Origin: CBDBCU01 sp965243185
GTDB taxonomy: Bacteria > Chloroflexota > Dehalococcoidia > Lucifugimonadales > UBA3495
Assembly: GCA_965243185.1 (NCBI GenBank)
Contig: OZ251531.1
Coordinates: 2,542,001 to 2,606,000 of the forward strand
Reading direction: 5' to 3'
Length of the DNA stretch: 64,000 bases
Shown: piece by piece, positions 33,223 through 41,513 of the stretch
How positions within the stretch are numbered: position 1 is the first letter of the stretch
Layout of the letters: the number at the start of each line of letters is the position of its first letter
Translations under genes and position numbers: made by a program
The notes under the pieces: generated by a model
What the model saw: the letters and a program-made list of their open reading frames with translations, nothing else
Told to the model about the DNA's origin: nothing
The model's database searches: none

Positions 33223-34098
33223 ATGCTCATCCATCAGCCGGACGCCCCGCCCTACAAATCCCTCAACAGCCCCTTTAAGTGGGTCGGCGGCAAGTCCCGG
33301 CTCCGCAAAGCCATCATCCCGTTGCTGCCGCCCCATACCTGCTATGTGGAACCCTTTGCCGGGGCGGCTTGGGTGCTGTTCGGCAAGCCGCCCAGCCCGG
33401 TGGAAGTGCTGAACGATATTGACCAGGAGTTGATTAACTTTTTCCGGGTAGTGCGGGAACAGCCGCAGGAATTGATTGCCTCTTTTCAATGGGAACTGGT
33501 GTCCCGGGCCGAGTTCGCGCGGCTGGCCGGGTTGGACTTGTCGGAACTTTCCCCCGTCCAGCGGGCCCATCGGTTTTACTACCTGATAATGGCTGGTTGG
33601 GGCGGCGAGGCCGCCTATCCCCGCTTTCAGACCGCCATCTCCGACGCCGGCCACGGCAACCGGCTGGCCGGCGCCCTGAAAACCCTGGAGCGGCGGTTGC
33701 TGCCCATCCACCAGCGGCTCAGTACCGTCATCATCGAAGCCCTGGACTGGCGGGAATGTCTGGAGCGTTACGACCGACCGCGCACGGTGATGTACCTCGA
33801 CCCGCCCTATCCGGGCAACGGAGCTAACTATCGGCACAATATGCGCGCCGCTGCCGACCATCAGGAACTGGCTGACCGCCTCAACGCCGCCCGTTGCCGC
33901 TGGATACTATCCTCTTATGATACCCCGGAAGTATATCAGTTATTCGACTACTGCGTCATCACTCCGGTGCAATCGGCTTCCGGAATGAAAACCGGCGCGG
34001 CCGCCGCCCGCGCCGGCCGCCACCGCACCCTGAACCGGGAAGTGCTGATAACTAACTTCCCGCCGCCGGCCGCGCCGCAATATCTGATTGCCGGGTGA
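33223..34098 (+). CDS. DNA adenine methyltransferase, Dam family
   Basis: 291 residues from the ATG at 33223; GAGGT nine bases upstream. Alpha-class N6-adenine methyltransferase: PFKWVGGKSRLR at 18-27 (AdoMet binding), YVEPFAGAAWV at 41-51 and catalytic DPPYPG at 193-198. Protects host DNA against the divergent endonuclease at 32067. Dam-family enzymes often methylate GATC-like sites, but the site here is not known. Confidence 0.93.
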   Translation: MLIHQPDAPPYKSLNSPFKWVGGKSRLRKAIIPLLPPHTCYVEPFAGAAWVLFGKPPSPVEVLNDIDQELINFFRVVREQPQELIASFQWELVSRAEFARLAGLDLSELSPVQRAHRFYYLIMAGWGGEAAYPRFQTAISDAGHGNRLAGALKTLERRLLPIHQRLSTVIIEALDWRECLERYDRPRTVMYLDPPYPGNGANYRHNMRAAADHQELADRLNAARCRWILSSYDTPEVYQLFDYCVITPVQSASGMKTGAAAARAGRHRTLNREVLITNFPPPAAPQYLIAG

Positions 34099-34117
34099 GG
34101 AAGTCCCGATTTATGAT

Positions 34118-34211
34118 AGCGTTGCATTTCGGGTGGTTCAGCCGGCGATTTGACTTGTACCCTTACTGCAAAACCCCAATTTACCAATCAAACCCCCTAA
34201 ATCGGAACGCT
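34118..34211 (+). repeat. 94-bp MITE-like element, copy 1
   Basis: Ends AGCGTTGCAT...GGAACGCT with imperfect inverted arms of about 22 bp around a unique centre containing TTGTACCCTTACTGCAAAAC. The other copy at 61120-61213 has exactly the same length in reverse orientation. Lies 20 bases after the methyltransferase gene. Confidence 0.88.
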
Positions 34212-34318
34212 ACCCGATTTATTCCGGCCCCTTGCGCTCCTTTCCCATCTGCGCTAAAGTAGCCGCCCGCGTATCCCCTACTTCTGGCAAAAATTCGACG
34301 CAAGGAACTTTACCCGCT

Positions 34319-35248
34319 ATGGACATTCTGGTTTCCGGCTCTTTGGCTTATGACCGCATTATGGACTTTCCCGGCCGCTTTGCCGACCACATTATGCCGG
34401 ACAAGATTCACATGATAAATGTGAGTTTCACCGTCAACGGGCTGCGGGAAAACTTTGGCGGCACTGCCGGCAACATCGCCTACTGCTTGTCCCGCCTCGG
34501 CATCAACTCCCGCATCATCGCCGCCATCGGCCACGACTACCACCGTTACTTTGACTGGTTCGCCGAGTGCGGCCTGTCCACCGACCAGATCCGCATCATC
34601 CCGGAGGAGGCTACGGCGTCGGCTTACATCACCACCGACCAGGCGGACAATCAGATTACCGGCTTTAATCCCGGCGCGATGAAACATCCGACCGGGTTTG
34701 ACTTTGCCGGGATTGTACCGGCCCAAGCCATTGCCATCGTTGCTCCCGGCAATTTGCAGGATATGGCGGACTATACCGCCGAGCATAACCGCCGCGGCAT
34801 CTATACCATCTTTGACCCGGGGCAATCGCTGCCGGCTTGGCCGGCCGAGGGTTTGACCCGCTGTATCAGCCAATCCAACCTGCTGGTCTCCAACGACTAT
34901 GAACTGGCGTTGATTCAGGACAAGACCGGCCAGTCGGTTACGGAACTGCTGGAACTGACCGGCGCCATCGTTACGACCAAAGGCGAGCAGGGGGCGGAGG
35001 TAGTTACCAAAGTTGGCACGGTGCCGGTGCCGGCCGTGCCGACGGCCAATGTGGTTGACCCCACCGGAGCTGGCGACGCTTTCCGCGGCGGTCTGCTCAA
35101 GGGCTTGGTCGCCGGTCTGCCGTTGGAGCGGGGGGTAATGATGGGCGCGGTCTGCTCCCACTACGCCATCCAGAGCGTCGGCACGCAGGTTTATGACTTT
35201 ACCCCGGCGGAGTTTGACGCCAAGTTGGTGGAGTGCTACGGCGCATAA
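34319..35248 (+). CDS. PfkB family carbohydrate/adenosine kinase
   Basis: 309 residues from the ATG at 34319 (AAGGA upstream). Ribokinase fold: ILVSGSLAYDRIMDF start, NFGGTAGNIAYCLSRLG with the GG signature, TTDQADNQITGFNPGAM, TKGEQGAEV and the C-terminal catalytic DPTGAGDAFRGGLLKGL. Length and the YDRIMDFPGRF segment point to adenosine kinase-like members; sugar specificity cannot be told. Convergent with the FMN oxidase. Confidence 0.9.
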   Translation: MDILVSGSLAYDRIMDFPGRFADHIMPDKIHMINVSFTVNGLRENFGGTAGNIAYCLSRLGINSRIIAAIGHDYHRYFDWFAECGLSTDQIRIIPEEATASAYITTDQADNQITGFNPGAMKHPTGFDFAGIVPAQAIAIVAPGNLQDMADYTAEHNRRGIYTIFDPGQSLPAWPAEGLTRCISQSNLLVSNDYELALIQDKTGQSVTELLELTGAIVTTKGEQGAEVVTKVGTVPVPAVPTANVVDPTGAGDAFRGGLLKGLVAGLPLERGVMMGAVCSHYAIQSVGTQVYDFTPAEFDAKLVECYGA

Positions 35249-35252
35249 GCGA

Positions 35253-35279
35253 CCGGGGCAATCATAAGGATTGCCCCGG
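35253..35279. terminator. hairpin between convergent genes
   Basis: 11-bp perfect stem CCGGGGCAATC (35253-35263), loop ATAAG, complement (35269-35279), between the kinase and the FMN oxidase stops. Confidence 0.65.
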
Positions 35280-35290
35280 CATAGCCGCCG

Positions 35291-36376
35291 CTACCAGGTG
35301 GGCTTGGGGTTGTTGACCACGGACGGGTTGAGGGTATGGACTGAAGTATGCCCGCAGTGGCCCAGCACTAAATCCACTTCGTGGCGCAGGATTTCCAACA
35401 TCAGGCGCACGCCGTCCGCGCCGTTCCACGCCAAGCCCCAGAACAGCGGCCGCCCGACCAGCACCGCCCGCGCGCCCAAGGATAAGGCTTTGATGACATC
35501 GCTGCCGCGCCGGATGCCGGAATCCATATAGATTTCGGCGCGGTCTTTAACGGCGTCAACGATTTCCGGCAGCATTTCAATGGTGGACAGGGTGCCGTCC
35601 AACTGCCGCGCCCCGTGATTGGACACCCATATTCCTTCCACGCCATGCTCCACGGCTTGGTAAGCGTCCTCGGCGGTGCGGATGCCTTTGAGTACCAGCG
35701 GCAGGTTAGTCTGTCGCCGCAGCCAGCCCAATTCGCCCCAAGTCAGCGGCTGGGTAAAGGGACGCTGATAATAGAGGGCGTCGAGGGTATCGGCGACTAA
35801 GCCCAAGCCGGCCGCCTCGCCGACAAAGTTGCCGGGATTAAAGCCGCGCGGCCGTTCCGAACCGTGCTTGATGCTGCGCTCGATGGGGCTGTTCACCGGC
35901 ATATCCACGGTAAGGCAGATGGCTTTGTAGCCGGCTTGTTCGGCCCGTTGTACCAGCATTGCGCTGGTTTCTTGGTCTTGATGGTAGAGCTGAAACCACA
36001 GCGGCCCACTGGCGGCGGCCGCCACATCCTCCATACTGTAATGGGAGCCGGTAGCCAGTACCATCAGCGTGGCGGCGGCTCCGGCGCCCCGGGCCGTAGC
36101 CAGTTCGCCGTCCGGGTGCGCCATCTGATGCCCGCCGGCCGGGGCTACCATTACCGGAAAACTGATTTTCTCGCCCAGCACGGTGGTGGACAAATCCCGG
36201 TCGGCAATATCCTCGAGAAAGCGGGGGCGCAGGGTAATGGCATCGAGGGCGGTGCGGTTGCGCTTGACGGTAACTTCATCCTGCGCCGCGCCGTCGATAA
36301 AAGCCCAAGCGTGGGGGCTGATAAACTTGGCGGCGTGGGCTTCCAGTTCATACAAGTTCAGCGGTTCCAGTCGCAT
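35291..36376 (-). CDS. FMN-dependent alpha-hydroxy-acid oxidase/dehydrogenase
   Basis: 361 residues from the ATG at 36376 (AAGGAT eight bases upstream). TIM-barrel FMN enzyme: FPVMVAPAGGHQMAHPDGE, WFQLYHQDQE, AICLTVDMPV, LVLKGIRTAEDA, GIWVSNHGARQLDGTLST with the catalytic His, and YMDSGIRRGSDVIKALSLGARAVLVGRP. Oxidises an L-2-hydroxy acid such as lactate or glycolate. Single gene. Confidence 0.93.
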   Translation of the reverse strand: MRLEPLNLYELEAHAAKFISPHAWAFIDGAAQDEVTVKRNRTALDAITLRPRFLEDIADRDLSTTVLGEKISFPVMVAPAGGHQMAHPDGELATARGAGAAATLMVLATGSHYSMEDVAAAASGPLWFQLYHQDQETSAMLVQRAEQAGYKAICLTVDMPVNSPIERSIKHGSERPRGFNPGNFVGEAAGLGLVADTLDALYYQRPFTQPLTWGELGWLRRQTNLPLVLKGIRTAEDAYQAVEHGVEGIWVSNHGARQLDGTLSTIEMLPEIVDAVKDRAEIYMDSGIRRGSDVIKALSLGARAVLVGRPLFWGLAWNGADGVRLMLEILRHEVDLVLGHCGHTSVHTLNPSVVNNPKPTW

Positions 36377-36531
36377 CGTAAAAATCCTTTCAGCCGGCGT
36401 AGGATGGGCCGGGGGAAATGGAATGTGGGTTAAGGCAGGGGGGTATTGTAGCACAGGGTGGGGTGGCACTGTTTCCGAAAATGTCTGCCCGGAGCGGATT
36501 ACAACGCGGCTGAACCATCCCGGAGCAAGAA

Positions 36532-36561
36532 TTGGAACCCCCCGCCGGTTTGCGCTATAAT
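36532..36561 (+). promoter_or_regulatory. promoter now separated from protease gene by IS5
   Basis: TTGGAA (36532-36537), 18-base spacer, TATAAT (36556-36561). Without the IS5 element this promoter would lie about 75 bases upstream of the protease start codon. Confidence 0.65.
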
Positions 36562-36624
36562 TGCCCCTCGCCGAACCGGCCGGAGGGCGGCGCGCTGCGA
36601 ATACCGCTGCGGGTGGACTACTAG

Positions 36625-37570
36625 GGCGTGTTGACATTCAGAGCTTCCGAATGGTCTCGGCCCTTTGATAAACTGACTCCGGTCGTTGCTGCTGCTTGGT
36701 GCCGATGAACCACGACGCCAAGTTGACGAAACCCGCATAATTCTCCGCCAATTTGGCATAGCGGCAAGCCACTACCCGGAACTGCTTGAGGTCAGCAAAG
36801 GCATTTTCTATCAGATGCCGGCTCTGGTAGCTCCACGCATCAAACCATATTGGAACCCGGCGGTTCGACTTGCCGGGGATCGTGGCACTAATCCCCAGGA
36901 CGGCCAACCCACGGCGCACCCCAGCGCTGTCATAAGCCTTGTCCCCCAGGAGCTCGGCGGTCTGACACAAGGGAACGCCGGTTAATAGAGGGGGCAACTC
37001 GGTTACTTCGGCAGCGTTCCCCGGCCTTAACAAGAACTTGACGACGCGGCCCCGTTTATCGGTCAAGGCCAGCAGTTTGGTGGTCAGCCCGCCCCGGCTC
37101 CGGCCGATGGCTTGGTCTTGCCGGCTGGCCGTGGCAGCGCGTCCCCCTTTTCCGGGCCGGAACCGTGCTGATGAACCTTGATAAAAGTCCCATCCACCAT
37201 CACGGTGGTAAGGTCCAGTTCCTCTTGTAGAGCCGCCAGCAGGTTAGCAAACACGCCACTTTTGACCCAGCGCCGGAACCGGCGATAGACCGTGTTCCAC
37301 TTGCCGAAGTAAGGCGGCAAATCGCGCCATGGGGCGCCGGTGCGGGCCACCCAGAGGATGCCCTCCACCGTTTTACGGTTGTTATTCCCGGTGCGGCCCG
37401 GGTCGGAAGCCTTGCCCGGCAAAAGGGGTTCCAGGCGTTTCCACTGCGCGTTGGAGAGCTTGGTTCGCGGCATAATGCGACCTCCGTTCCGCTGAAACAC
37501 TTTAGCGGAACTAGGGGGAAAGTTCAAGCATTTGCAGATACAGATTTATACTGGTGAATGTCAACACGCC
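36625..37570 (-). mobile_element. IS5 family insertion sequence, 946 bp
   Basis: Perfect terminal inverted repeats of at least 16 bp (GGCGTGTTGACATTCA), flanked by a CTAG direct repeat (36621-36624, 37571-37574). It carries one transposase in two frames, of the IS427 type. It lies between a promoter and the SD of the protease gene at 37586. Confidence 0.92.
36638..37473 (-). CDS. IS5 family transposase, two frames joined by -1 shift
   Basis: The first ORF (37084-37473, 129 residues, GGAGG before the ATG) has LSNAQWKRLEPLLPG, GAPWRDLPPYFGKWNTVYRRFRRW and the first Asp in TVMVDGTFIKVHQH. The second (36638 to about 37140) has LGDKAYDSAG (second Asp) and HLIENAFADLKQFR (Glu). Frame two is -1 relative to frame one, and the overlap contains AAAAGGGGG (37143-37151), a plausible slippery run, so the element is probably functional by programmed frameshifting. 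Confidence 0.9.
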
Positions 37571-37585
37571 CTAGGAGCGATACCA

Positions 37586-38962
37586 TTGAAAGTTGCCCTA
37601 ACTCTGCTGGTATTGCTAGTTCTTATCCCGGCCTTTGCGGCTTGCCGCCCGGCAGCCCCGGCCGAAACCCCGGCTCCCATTCGCATTGTCCTTGCTACCC
37701 CGGATGTTCCGGCCACCAGCAGGGCAATGACGCCGATAGTGGTAACGGCAACGCCGGACTTGCCGGCTACCATCGTCGCCTTGCAGCAGCAGCCCACGCC
37801 GACTCCACCGCCTACTTGGACGCCCGCGCCTACTTGGACGCCGGTACCCACCAACACGCCCATTCCTACAGCAACGCCTACCCCAACACCCACACCGACA
37901 CCCCAACCTACCGCTACTCCCCAGCCAACTGCTACCCCGGTACCCAGCATTGCCGACTGGAGCGAACGGTTGGATGCCTTGGCTCTTTACCTTGAAACGC
38001 CCGATGACGGCTTCGGCTCAGGATTTTTCATCCGCCGCAGTGCTGGCGAACGCTGGTACGCCGTAACCAATGCCCACGTCGTCGACCGCAACTCCGCTGT
38101 AGAGGCATTCTGGTACGACGACTTCCCGACCATAACCGCCCCGGTGCTGGGCGTCGACGAAGTGGCTGATTTGGCACTACTGGATTTGCAGCCCCGGGAT
38201 TTTACTCCGGACGGCAACTCTATCATCGCGGAAATAATCGACGGGCTGAAGTTCCGCCGCTCGGCAACCGAGCCGCTCCGTATCGGCGAGGAATTGTTAG
38301 CTGCCGGCTTTCCCGATGGGCAATACTCCCATACCCGGGGAATTATCTCCAATCACGATGTGCTGTTCGTCGAATCCGGGGATGTGAAACACATTCGGAC
38401 CGACACAGCCATTAACCCGGGCAATTCCGGCGGCCCTCTGCTGTCTATGGACACCGGTACAGTCATCGGGGTCAACACTTACAGCCAATCCGGCGTGTTG
38501 GACAATGTGGGCCACGCCGTTGACCTGTCCGAACTCTTTCAACGCTGGTACAGCTTGCAGAACGGACTAAATATATACTTGCCCGACCCGGCCGACGAAG
38601 TCCCGACCGCTACCTGGTTCGGCGATGGCGGCCGTTTCCCTCAAGCTACTTGGAGCGACGGTTCTTTTCTGGTTGAAATTATTTGGCCGGCTCCGGGCAA
38701 CGAAGTTTATGGCGTGACCCAATGCTATCCTCACGAAACGCCGGATTGTCCCGGCAATTACCAGGACGCCCAGTTTTGCGCTACTCGCGTGGAATACGAC
38801 TCGGATGCTGAGTGGTACAGCTGGGACAACTGGCGCGACCGCGGCCCTTGCCACTACGTCGGAGAGTATTATGGGATTGACTTGGTAGTAACCATCGCCG
38901 GCGTCCGTTTCTATGCCCCGCAAGTATTTTTCGACCAGGAACTGGATTGGTGGATACCCTGA
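37586..38962 (+). CDS. exported trypsin-like serine protease with Pro/Thr stalk
   Basis: 458 residues from a TTG at 37586, eight bases after AGGAG. N-terminal hydrophobic helix ending AFAACRP (possible lipid anchor at Cys20). Residues about 70-130 are a Pro/Thr repeat stalk (TPTPPP, TWTPAP, TPTPTP). The protease domain follows: AVTNAHVVD (His), VADLALLDL (Asp), INPGNSGGPLL (Ser), as in the HtrA/trypsin group. The last 130 residues form a beta-rich, cysteine-containing domain of unknown role. Acts outside the cell. Confidence 0.9.
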   Translation: MKVALTLLVLLVLIPAFAACRPAAPAETPAPIRIVLATPDVPATSRAMTPIVVTATPDLPATIVALQQQPTPTPPPTWTPAPTWTPVPTNTPIPTATPTPTPTPTPQPTATPQPTATPVPSIADWSERLDALALYLETPDDGFGSGFFIRRSAGERWYAVTNAHVVDRNSAVEAFWYDDFPTITAPVLGVDEVADLALLDLQPRDFTPDGNSIIAEIIDGLKFRRSATEPLRIGEELLAAGFPDGQYSHTRGIISNHDVLFVESGDVKHIRTDTAINPGNSGGPLLSMDTGTVIGVNTYSQSGVLDNVGHAVDLSELFQRWYSLQNGLNIYLPDPADEVPTATWFGDGGRFPQATWSDGSFLVEIIWPAPGNEVYGVTQCYPHETPDCPGNYQDAQFCATRVEYDSDAEWYSWDNWRDRGPCHYVGEYYGIDLVVTIAGVRFYAPQVFFDQELDWWIP

Positions 38963-39058
38963 ACCGGCGACCGGCGTCGGAGACCTTTATCATCCCGGCA
39001 AGGCGAAATCCGCAAAACCGGAAACCGCTCCCCGGTTTGGAAATTTCAGTATCCTTAC

Positions 39059-39087
39059 TTGACATCCCCCGCCGCCCATACTAAACT
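39059..39087 (+). promoter_or_regulatory. promoter of moeB-cysM unit
   Basis: TTGACA (39059-39064), 17-base spacer, TAAACT (39082-39087), leaving a leader of about 200 bases before the moeB start. Confidence 0.7.
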
Positions 39088-39092
39088 TAATC

Positions 39093-39295
39093 CCCTGATG
39101 AACCCATCCAACTTGCCACCCAACCTTACCTGTTGCGCCTGTCCCGCTACATAGGGAGCAGGCGGCCCATCATCCTAACCGGAAATTGGAGCCTGCGCCC
39201 GCCCAAAACCGGGCTGCCCGATTCGGGGCGCAGGCTTCATTTATGCCCCTAACCCGCCCCGGCGCATCCTGACCATCGAGGAGGACATCAGGATT
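39093..39295 (+). promoter_or_regulatory. structured leader upstream of moeB-cysM
   Basis: About 200 bases without an ORF. It contains an 11-bp stem (AGCCTGCGCCC at 39190-39200 with 39226-39236) enclosing a smaller GCCC-AAAACC-GGGC hairpin, followed by TCATTT, and an upstream GGAGCAGGCGG that could pair alternatively with the GCCTGCGCCC arm. This looks like an attenuator or riboswitch, but it matches no motif I know (not SAM-I, cobalamin or T-box). Confidence 0.45.
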
Positions 39296-40159
39296 ATGAC
39301 CACTATGACCAAGACCGCGCCGCCGCCGCCTCTGGCCCTGACCCCGGAACAGGTCAAACGCTACAGCCGCCACATCATTATGGGCGATGTCGGCAGCGCC
39401 GGCCAGCGCAAACTGATGCAGGCCAAAGCCCTCATCGTCGGCGCCGGCGGCCTCGGCTCCCCTTCCGCCATCTACCTCGCCTTGGCCGGCGTCGGCGCCG
39501 TCGGCATCGTGGACTTCGATGTGGTCGAGATTTCCAATCTCCAGCGGCAAATCCTGCACCACTCCGACGACATCGGCCGCCCCAAGCTCCAGTCGGCCAT
39601 CGACAACATCCACGCCTACAACCCCGATGTCCAGGTCATCCCCCACGAAGTACGCCTCGAATCCGACAATGCCCTGGAAATCATCAGCCAGTACGACCTG
39701 GTGATTAACGGCGCGGACAACTTCGCCACCCGCTACTTGGTGAACGATGCCTGCTATCTGCTGAACAAGCCCCTGGTCGATGGCAGCATCCTTATTTTCG
39801 ACGGCCAAGCCACCGTCTTTCTCCCTGGACAAGGCTGCTACCGCTGCCTGTTCCCGTCGCCGCCCCCGCCGGGGATGGTGCCTAACTGCGCCGAAGCCGG
39901 CGTTCTTGGCGCGCTCACCGGACTGGTTGGCAGCATCCAGGCCACCGAAGCCCTCAAGTATTTCCTCGGCATCGGCGAAAGCCTCACTTCCCGCCTCCTG
40001 CTCATTGACGCCCTCAGTATGAGTTTCCGGGAAGTCAAGCTCAAGCGTAACCCGGCTTGCCCCCTCTGCGGCGACAACCCCACGGTTACCGAACTCATTG
40101 ACTACGAAATCTTTTGCGGCCTGGCCGCCCCGGAACCGGTGGGCGTAGCCGGCAACTAG
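39296..40159 (+). CDS. moeB: MoeB/ThiF-type E1-like adenylyltransferase
   Basis: 287 residues. It adenylates the C-terminus of a sulfur-carrier protein. Seen: VGAGGLGSPSAIYLALAGVG (nucleotide binding, 48-67), DVVEISNLQRQILH, NGADNFATRYLVND, two CxxC zinc pairs (CYRC at 181-184 and CPLC near 260) and Cys198 in PNCAEAGVLG, the expected catalytic or transfer cysteine. No rhodanese domain. Followed by cysM, suggesting carrier-dependent cysteine synthesis rather than only molybdopterin. ATG 39296 used; ATG 39305 is possible. Confidence 0.9.
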   Translation: MTTMTKTAPPPPLALTPEQVKRYSRHIIMGDVGSAGQRKLMQAKALIVGAGGLGSPSAIYLALAGVGAVGIVDFDVVEISNLQRQILHHSDDIGRPKLQSAIDNIHAYNPDVQVIPHEVRLESDNALEIISQYDLVINGADNFATRYLVNDACYLLNKPLVDGSILIFDGQATVFLPGQGCYRCLFPSPPPPGMVPNCAEAGVLGALTGLVGSIQATEALKYFLGIGESLTSRLLLIDALSMSFREVKLKRNPACPLCGDNPTVTELIDYEIFCGLAAPEPVGVAGN

Positions 40160-40240
40160 GAAAACCCGCCGGCAGCCCTCGGGAGAACCCTACCCGTCCC
40201 GCGGCCGGGGCGGGCAAAGCCCTTGACCCAGAAAGGAATT

Positions 40241-41191
40241 ATGGTTACTCGGCTGGCCTACAAAGGTATCCTGTCCACCATCGGCAACACGCCGGTCATC
40301 GAGCTGCAAAACCTCAGCCCCAAGCCCGGCGTCCACATCTACGCCAAGCTCGAGGGGCAGAACCCCACCGGCAGCGTCAAAGACCGTATCGCCCTGAAAA
40401 TGATTGAACGGGCCGAGGATACCGGGGAGATTTCGCCCCACCGCACCTTGCTGGAGCCGACCAGCGGCAACACCGGCATTGCCCTGGCAATGATTGGCCG
40501 CCTCAAGGGCTACAAGGTCTCCGTAGTAATGCCCGAAAATGTCAGCGTGGAACGCAGCCAGCTCCTCTATGCTTACGGCGCGGACATCATCTTTTCCGAT
40601 GGCGAAAAAGGCAGCAACGGCGCCATTGAAGTCGCCCAGGATTTGGCCGAAAAGTGCCCCCACGACTACCTGATGATGTACCAGTACGGCAACAGCGGCA
40701 ACCCGGACGCCCACTATGAAACCACCGGCCAGGAAATCGTGGACGCAGTGCCTGATGTGGATATGTTCGTCGCCGGCCTCGGCACCGGCGGCACTTTGAT
40801 GGGCGTCGGCCGCCGCCTGCGCGAACACAACCCCGAAGTCAAAATCGTCGCCGTGGCCCCGGAGCCGGACGACTTCATCTCCGGCCTCCGCCGCCTCGAG
40901 GACGGCTATGTCCCCCCCATTCTGGACTTGAATATGCTGGACTCCCGCCTGCTGGTCGGCAGCCTGCCCGCCTTTCGCACCACCAAAGAACTGCTGCATC
41001 AGGAAGGCGTATTCGCCGGCATCTCCTCCGGCTCGGTAGTCTATGGCGCAATGCGGCAAGCGGAACGCCTCGAATCCGGCCATATTGTCTGCCTCCTGGC
41101 TGATGGCGGTTGGAAATACCTCAGCACCAGCCTCTGGACTAAAGACTACGAACAGCTGGAAAAGGAAGCCCAAGGCAAAATCTGGTGGTAA
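40241..41191 (+). CDS. cysM: cysteine synthase, CysM type
   Basis: 316 residues from the ATG at 40241 (AAGGA close upstream). PLP enzyme: Lys47 in NPTGSVKDR, TSGNTG at 74-79, QYGNSGNPDAHYETTG, and GLGTGGTLMGVG at 179-190. The C-terminal extension resembles mycobacterial CysM, which takes sulfur from a thiocarboxylated carrier and uses O-phosphoserine. With the preceding moeB this suggests the carrier-protein route; a carrier gene (CysO/ThiS-like) is not in the window. Confidence 0.92.
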   Translation: MVTRLAYKGILSTIGNTPVIELQNLSPKPGVHIYAKLEGQNPTGSVKDRIALKMIERAEDTGEISPHRTLLEPTSGNTGIALAMIGRLKGYKVSVVMPENVSVERSQLLYAYGADIIFSDGEKGSNGAIEVAQDLAEKCPHDYLMMYQYGNSGNPDAHYETTGQEIVDAVPDVDMFVAGLGTGGTLMGVGRRLREHNPEVKIVAVAPEPDDFISGLRRLEDGYVPPILDLNMLDSRLLVGSLPAFRTTKELLHQEGVFAGISSGSVVYGAMRQAERLESGHIVCLLADGGWKYLSTSLWTKDYEQLEKEAQGKIWW

Positions 41192-41218
41192 AACCCCGGC
41201 CGCAAGCATTAGCAGCGC

Positions 41219-41250
41219 AAAGCCCGTCATAATGGAATGGCGGGCTTTTT
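41219..41250 (+). terminator. intrinsic terminator after cysM
   Basis: 12-bp stem AAAGCCCGTCAT/ATGGCGGGCTTT (one G-U pair), loop AATGGA, followed by TT on top of the stem's own T run. Confidence 0.85.
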
Positions 41251-41307
41251 ACTGGGACATCCGATAAATCCAAAAAGGATTGCGGGAAGTAATTAACGGT
41301 TATAACC

Positions 41308-41336
41308 TTGAAACCGTCCCCGGTCAATGCTATACT
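41308..41336 (+). promoter_or_regulatory. promoter of nusA operon
   Basis: TTGAAA (41308-41313), 17-base spacer ending TGC, TATACT (41331-41336): consensus -35 and extended -10. Confidence 0.85.
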
Positions 41337-41342
41337 GAACGG

Positions 41343-41513
41343 GTGTATTGACGCCGGAAGCGGGGGTTCGACCCGCTTTCTTGACCGGTGGCGACCGGTT
41401 AAACCGCCGGGCGGTAGGCCGCATTCAGCTACTGGCAGCAAACATCAGGATGAATCCGGGCGGCGGCTGAACCGCGCCGCCGCCAACAACCTTAATCCGG
41501 GGAGGGCCAGGCA
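41343..41513 (+). promoter_or_regulatory. structured 5' leader of nusA
   Basis: About 170 bases with several hairpins, including GAAGCGGG/CCCGCTTTC around 41356-41381 and GGCGGCGGC/GCCGCCGCC around 41459-41488. NusA operons are often autoregulated through their leader; that this one is so is inference. Confidence 0.45.
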
